From Chlorocebus sabaeus (Eukaryota; Chordata; Mammalia; Primates; Cercopithecidae): a stretch of 64,000 nucleotides of DNA. The translations under genes were made by a program, and so were the position numbers. The stretch is from the NCBI RefSeq assembly GCF_047675955.1, contig NC_132916.1:65775481-65839480 (forward strand), given 5' to 3'. This document shows, one piece after another, positions 58,559 to 64,000 of the stretch (positions are counted from its first letter, which is position 1; the number at the start of each line of letters is the position of its first letter). Under the pieces are notes generated by a model, which was given only the letters and a program-made list of their open reading frames with translations, did not search any database and was not told where the DNA came from.

Positions 58559-60725
58559 ATACATTTAGCAAAATAGGTACAGGTTGTATATGCTGAAAAT
58601 TACAAAAATAGATGACTGAAATTAAGTAAGACTTAAGCAAATAAAGAGATATACCATCTGCATGAATTGGAAGAGTCAGCTTAATAAATATTTTAATTCT
58701 TCTCAAATTCATGTATAAGCTAAACAAAAGTCCTATCAAAATCCCACTGTTACTTTTGTAGACATAAAAACAACTTGTTTTTAAATTTTATGCAGAAAGA
58801 AACCTCAGAATAGCTAAAACAATCTTGATAAATAGAATAAAGTAAAAGAATGACTCCATCTAACTTTAGTACTTGTTTTATACCTATCATTATAATTATA
58901 GTGCCATATTGATAGAGAGACATATAGATCAATAGAGCAGAATAGATAACTCGAAAATAGACCCATATAAATATGTCTGATTGATTTTTTACAAAAGAGC
59001 AAAAGTAATTATATAAGTATGGATATCCTTTACAACAAATGATGTTAAAATAATTGCACAGCCATAGGCAAAATAAAATAAAACAAGCCTCAATTTAAGT
59101 CTCACACTTCATTCAAAAATCAACTCAAGATAGATTAGGGAATTAAATTGTAAAACAGAAAACTATAAAAATCTTAGAAAAAATAGGAGAAAACCTTCTA
59201 CATCAAGGACTAGGCAGACGTTTTAGACTTGACACCAAAACACAATCCACTACAAGAAAAATTAATTAAGTGGACACCATCAAAATTAAAAACTATTAGG
59301 GTTAATAAGTTCTGGAGAGTATTGCACAGCAAGATGACATAGTTGATAAACATGTTTTGTATGTTTGAAAATTACTAAGAGAGTAGGTCTTAAATGTTCT
59401 CATCACATAAAATATATGTGATGTGATAGATATGTTAAGTATCTTGGTTTAATCACTTCACAATGTAAACATATATCAAAACATCAGGCTATATACCATA
59501 AATACATGTAATTTATATTTATCAATTATGCCTTCATATTCCTGGATGGATAACCAAACTAACAATCCAAAAAATTAAAAAGAAGAAAACCGACTGCTCT
59601 GTGAAAGAACCTGTGAAGAGGGAAAAAAGACAAACTACAAACTGGGAGAAAATGTTCGTAAACCACATATCTGACAAAGAAACAGTATCTACAGTATAAA
59701 AATTATTAAAATTCTTCATTAAAAATTCAATTTAAAATGGAAAAATAAACAGACATTTCATCAAAGAGAATCCACATGTTGTGACTAAGCACATGAACAT
59801 ATACTTAATTCTTTAAGTACTAAAATCAAAATAAGATGTATTTATGTATTTAATAGAATGGATAAAATAAAACATAATGACAGTATTAAATGCTAGTGAG
59901 AATGCAGAGAAACTAGATCATTCATAAATTCCTGGTGGAAATATAAAATGATACAGCCATTCTGGAAAACAGTTTGTCCGTTTCTTATAAAACTAAATAC
60001 GGAAATACCGTAGGATGACACTCAAGCATTCATCCCAGAGAACTGAAAAATTAAGTTTACATTACAAATCTGTATATGAGTATTTATTGCATTTTTATTA
60101 ATAGTCAACTAATAGCTCAAACCTGGAAGTACCACGGATATTCTTCAATGGACTAATTAAACATGCTGTAGTAGATGCATACCATGGAATAAGCCTCAGC
60201 AATAAAAAGAAGGAATTATTAATACATATAACTATTTGAATGTACTTTTAGGGAATATTCTGTGTGTGGGGGGGAAGCAATCCCAAAGATTATATACTAT
60301 ATGATTCTATTTAAATAACATCATTTTAAAGGTAAAATTGTAGACATTGAAAGCCACTTACTGGTTGCCAGGGTTTAGGGAGAGGGAGGAGCAGGGGATG
60401 TAACTATGCTGACAAGAGGGCAGTCTGAGAATACATATGGTGATACAACTATTCCTTATCTTTAATGTGATGGTGGATACACAAATGTACATATCTGACC
60501 AAAATGTATGGAACTAACACACAAAGCCAACTTTAAGTAAAACCAGAGAATGTGAATAAAATCAGTGGACTGCTGCAATGCCAGTCTTCTGAATGTAATA
60601 CTTTATTCTAGTTTTTCAAATTGCTACCAGTGAGGGAATCTGAGTGTATGTGATCTTTCTGTGTTGTTTCTTACAAGTGCATGTGAATCTAAATTAATAT
60701 TAAAATAAAGAATAACTTTTTAAAA
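58559..60725 (+). mobile_element. Sense L1M, ORF2 C-terminal part and 3' UTR
   Basis: Text in order: TTGTATATGCTGAAAATTAC, AGAGATATACCATCTGCATG, TCCTATCAAAATCCCACTG, GAGAAAATGTTCGTAAACC, GCCATTCTGGAAAACAGTTTG, TCACTTACTGGTTGCCAGGG-type 3' UTR (60350-60400) and an A-rich end at about 60720. All frames are broken. Confidence 0.75.
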
Positions 60726-61476
60726 ATCAATGAATTCATATTAACACCCACCCCCATGATCATTACCTATCTCAAAACCTGTTAGTAGATCAACTCAATA
60801 ATCTGAGTATTGACGTTTTTAAAAAGAGAAACAAATCAAATGGCTTTCCTGAATAATATTTTTTTCAATGTAAGCAAGAAAACTCAGTAAATGATCTTTT
60901 TTCATTATAGAAGAACTTTAGTTTAGCTATTCTAATAGATAAATGAGTCATTAGTACTGAGTATTAAAATAGTGACATGAAAAGTTTAGGTTGTATTTAA
61001 TAATGATCATACTGATAATACCCGGACTTATTGATTAATCTTGGCATCAATAATAGTGGAGAAATACATGTTGTGTGTTCTACAATGTGTTGTAATAAAA
61101 ATGTTATAGAAAAATCTATGAAACATTTTTGCCTAAAAATTTAAACCTGAATTTAATTGAATATAGATGTCAATGTACAGGAAATATATAGAATAAAATA
61201 AAAATTAAGTCATAATGGAGTATTTAGCTGAATCCAGGGATTGGTACATTTTACAAAACAAACATCCTAGTTTCCCTGTGAATATCAATGGCGAAAATAC
61301 GCTAAAGAGATGAATGGGACTGTTACAGAAAAACAACAACAACAACAACAAAAGCCCAAACAACCATTTTTTTGCATCTCAACTGAAACAAATCAACTAT
61401 AAATATACTGTTTTGAGACTATTGCTAAAACTTGAATATATTTTAAGTATTGATTTTTTTAAAAAAAATCATGCAT
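60726..61476. other. Unassigned AT-rich DNA with (AAC)n
   Basis: (AAC)5-6 at about 61331-61350. No gene. Confidence 0.45.
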
Positions 61477-61754
61477 TTTATTTTTGAGACAGGGTCTTGC
61501 TCTGTCACCTGGGCTGAAGCACAGTGATGTGACCATAGCTCACTGAAGCCTCAAACTCGAGTTCAAGCAAGCCTTCCCAAGTAGCTAGGGCTACGGTGTT
61601 CACTACCACATTTGGCTAATTAAAATTATTTTTTGTAGCAATGAGGTCTCGCTATTTTGCCCAGGCTTATCTTGACCTCCTGGACTCAAGCTTTGTTCCC
61701 ACGTTGGCCTCCCAAAGTGTTGCGATTACATGTCTCAGCCACTAAGCCTTGTCA
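61477..61754 (-). mobile_element. AluJ, diverged
   Basis: TTTTTGAGACAGGGTCTTGC at left, CCACTAAGCCTTG at right. TTTTTTGTAGCAATGAGG and GCTCACTGAAGCCTC are AluJ-like. The left half of the inter-monomer text (after GCCTCAAACTC) is shortened. Confidence 0.88.
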
Positions 61755-62459
61755 ATATTAGATAATATCAAGAATTTATTGTTAATGAGCTAAGCAACAC
61801 ATATCATGATATTTATCTAAAATAAAATATAGCACATACGAGTTCTGAAATATTTATTAAAATAACTTATAGTAGTTTCTCCTGAATACATACAAATGTA
61901 GGGGTCCCAGATGAAATAAGACTGGTAAACTGTTTATTTTTGATGAAGGATGATGAGAACATAAAATTTATTAATTAACATTTTCTATCTTAGTGTATGC
62001 TAACATCATACTTAATAAAAAGTAAAAGAACATTTAAAATCATTATTTCCTAATATCAAACACATATTAGACCTTTTAACCTGACTTGTGGTATTTATCT
62101 AATACTTTATTAGTATTACTTTATTACTTTATTTTATTTATTTATCAGAACTTGTATTACTAAACTATACATGTTCAAGGGAGCAGTGGATAGAAACCCT
62201 TTTCATTCCTTACATTTCTTAATCTCACATGTATAAGCCCAACACAATACACACACACAGGAACACATGCAGACACACACACATTCAACCATATCCTCTG
62301 ATGTCATTGGTGTATGATAATGGAGATTTCTAATGTCTAAAATTATATCTTATGCTCATAATAGCTGAGTGTCAATAAATAAAACTTTTGACTAAATAAA
62401 CTATATAAACTGAAAAAATGCTCAGATTGTTCTACCTCAAAGAATTTCCACAAAGTAAA
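61755..62459. other. Unassigned AT-rich DNA
   Basis: A CA-rich spot lies at 62245-62283. Nothing else was recognised. Confidence 0.45.
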
Positions 62460-63000
62460 TCTTCCCGTGTAAACAACATTCAATTAAAAAAAGAACAATG
62501 CCAGCAACAAAAAGGCCTCCCGCCTCCCATTTGTGTATACATCCAGTCATCATCCCTCTTAAAATCTAAATGTTTTCTAGAATTTTATCATCATAATCTT
62601 GGTTTGCATTTTTTGAATTTTATACAAATTGAGTTATATAGTGTATAGTCCTATGTCTGGCTATTTTGGCTTAATATTATAAGATTCTAATCCTATTTAT
62701 ATGAGTAGTAATAATTTGTTTATTATCATTTCGTTATAGTATTCTATTCTGAAAATGCATCAAACTTGTTTAACCATTAAAATGTTGTCAGAAATATTCG
62801 TTGTTTTGAAATTTTCGCTATCACAAATAGTTTCTTTTCAATTGAGCATTACAATGTTCAATATTCTATGGTCACTCTTGTGTATGTTTTTTGGTGCACA
62901 TATTGGTTGAGCATATACCTGAAAGTCATATTGCTGGGTTTAGCAGTTTCAATGCATTTCTCTTATTTCAATTTGCCTATTATATATTGATTCTTTCTGC
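62460..63000 (-). mobile_element. Degraded antisense L1M 3' part
   Basis: Diverged but ordered match to reverse L1 3' UTR/ORF2 end: TACAAATTGAGTTATATAGTG, CTATGTCTGGCTATTTTGG, AAACTTGTTTAACCATTAAAATG, GTGCACATATTGGTTG, TCATATTGCTGGGTTTAGC. Confidence 0.5.
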
Positions 63001-63073
63001 CCTTTAATGTTTCTGAACATCTTTAAAGAGTTCTGTTCTTCACAGCATAGTACTGGATTTTTCTGTTAGACCA

Positions 63074-63077
<4 letters not shown>

Positions 63078-63119
<42 letters not shown>
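63078..63119 (+). repeat. (TG)n microsatellite
   Basis: Uninterrupted TG dinucleotide, about 21 copies. Confidence 0.98.
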
Positions 63120-63122
<3 letters not shown>

Positions 63123-64000
63123 ATTTTTTCTCTTCTGACAGGTGATTTCCAGAGTCCAAATTGTATCAGAGAGAAAAACACTCATCATGTGATTCAGTCT
63201 CTTTATCTTTCTCATGTACATGTCTGATGCTAATCCTTATAAATGGATATATCCTCTATTTTTTCAGTCTAAGTATTACTTTAGAGTTTAACAGAGTTAC
63301 TAGAATACATTTTGGTTTTCCCCATTCTGGGATATTTTTCCTTTTGTGTTCTTGCCATCCTAATACATAGGTTTATGTCATATTTTATTTCAGAGTATAT
63401 ACATTAATTATACACTTTAACATTTTTTTCTGCTACAGTGCTTTTCTTTTCCATTATGGGAGACTCCAATTATCTCTGCAACTGGAGATAGAGATTGGTC
63501 TTTCACTGCCAATCTTCTTTGACCATCACCTTTTACGATATCCTTTTAAAAAAATCTTCATTTTGTTTTTCTCCTTTCCATCTCTTATTTATTTCATAAT
63601 AATATCTGTGGCATTTATTTACTCTCTTGTGTTTTCTAGTTTAACATTCAATGTCAAAATCAATCCTTTCGTCATTTCTGACTCTTCCCTGAGTACTATC
63701 AGCTCTTAAGTTACCCTCTTTTAAAACAAACTGTCTAACTTCTAAGTTTTTTGAATTGTAGTAGATGTGGTTTTATTTATACTTTGATTACATTTCTAAA
63801 TTACATTATCTTGTTTTTAATTACTATCAATTTTTTTGTGTGTTTCTGGGCTTTATGCTTCTTATCCAGCACGTTTTCTTTCTTATCTTATGACACATCT
63901 CTTCCTCTGACCAATGAGTCCATATTTTAGATCGAATTTCTACTCTGAACAGTTTCTTCTCAGTGCTAATTTTTATTCTAAAAAGGTGCCTCATTTGACT
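63120..64000. other. Unassigned T-rich DNA to the window end
   Basis: Pyrimidine-biased on the plus strand, as in antisense LINE sequence, but no family matched. The 69-codon frame 63161-63370 has no domain. Confidence 0.4.

Noticed and set aside
1..64000. CRISPR array, bacterial operon, tRNA/rRNA or phage system
   Set aside because: No regularly spaced direct repeats, no cloverleaf or rRNA-like segment and no prokaryotic gene organisation; the repeat content is that of a primate nuclear genome.

Overview
This window looks like ordinary AT-rich intergenic or deep intronic DNA from a catarrhine primate, most likely an Old World monkey. The primate call rests on ten Alu copies spanning old (AluJ), middle (AluS) and young (AluY) types, with primate THE1/MST and MLT1 LTRs and several L1 generations. 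The Old World monkey call rests on one young Alu at about 6.59 kb: it has an intact target-site duplication and combines base changes that I associate from memory with cercopithecoid AluY lineages. I found no protein-coding gene, exon chain, tRNA, rRNA, CRISPR array or bacterial-type operon. Every longer open frame lies in, or antisense to, a transposable element, a simple repeat or unconserved AT-rich sequence.

Layout. 0-6.9 kb: an ERV1-type LTR, AluJ, an antisense L1 3' end broken by an AluS and a solo LTR with 4-bp duplications, another LTR-like block, a long TC tract, then the young AluY. 6.9-16.7 kb: mostly unassigned, with a HERV9/LTR12-like antisense LTR (about 11.1-12.0 kb) and two MIRs. 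16.7-19.0 kb: a degraded antisense L1M. 19.0-28.4 kb: an MLT1 solo LTR (duplication ATATT on both sides) split by a formerly complete antisense L1, which itself received three Alus, a very small L1 tail and a MaLR element containing a further Alu. 28.4-34.6 kb: unassigned sequence, an Alu, a hAT-Charlie element with 8-bp duplications, and L1M 3' UTR sequence. 34.6-38.9 kb: antisense remains of a class III (ERVL-like) retrovirus with a recognisable but decayed reverse-transcriptase motif. 38.9-47 kb: AluSp, an LTR tail, a palindromic DNA transposon, an L3/CR1-like fragment, a Tigger/MER8-type element, a long poly-T tract and a compound microsatellite. 47.2-52.9 kb: a sense L1M interrupted by a two-LTR antisense THE1-like provirus. 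54.5-60.7 kb: L1M pieces in both orientations plus MST and MLT1 LTRs. 60.7-64 kb: AluJ, a degraded L1M, a long TG repeat and unassigned DNA.

The window reads as a layered record of insertions, not a set of cooperating genes. I saw no credible undescribed biological system. The best observations are structural: the TSD-supported nest at 19-28.4 kb, the tiny L1 insertion at 26.2 kb, the deletion flanking the 22.1 kb MaLR, the opposed L1 segments at 57-60.7 kb, a poly-T tract that may mark a retrotransposed 3' end at 43.2 kb, and a 112-bp dispersed duplication. Family names were assigned by eye from remembered consensus features and should be read as such.
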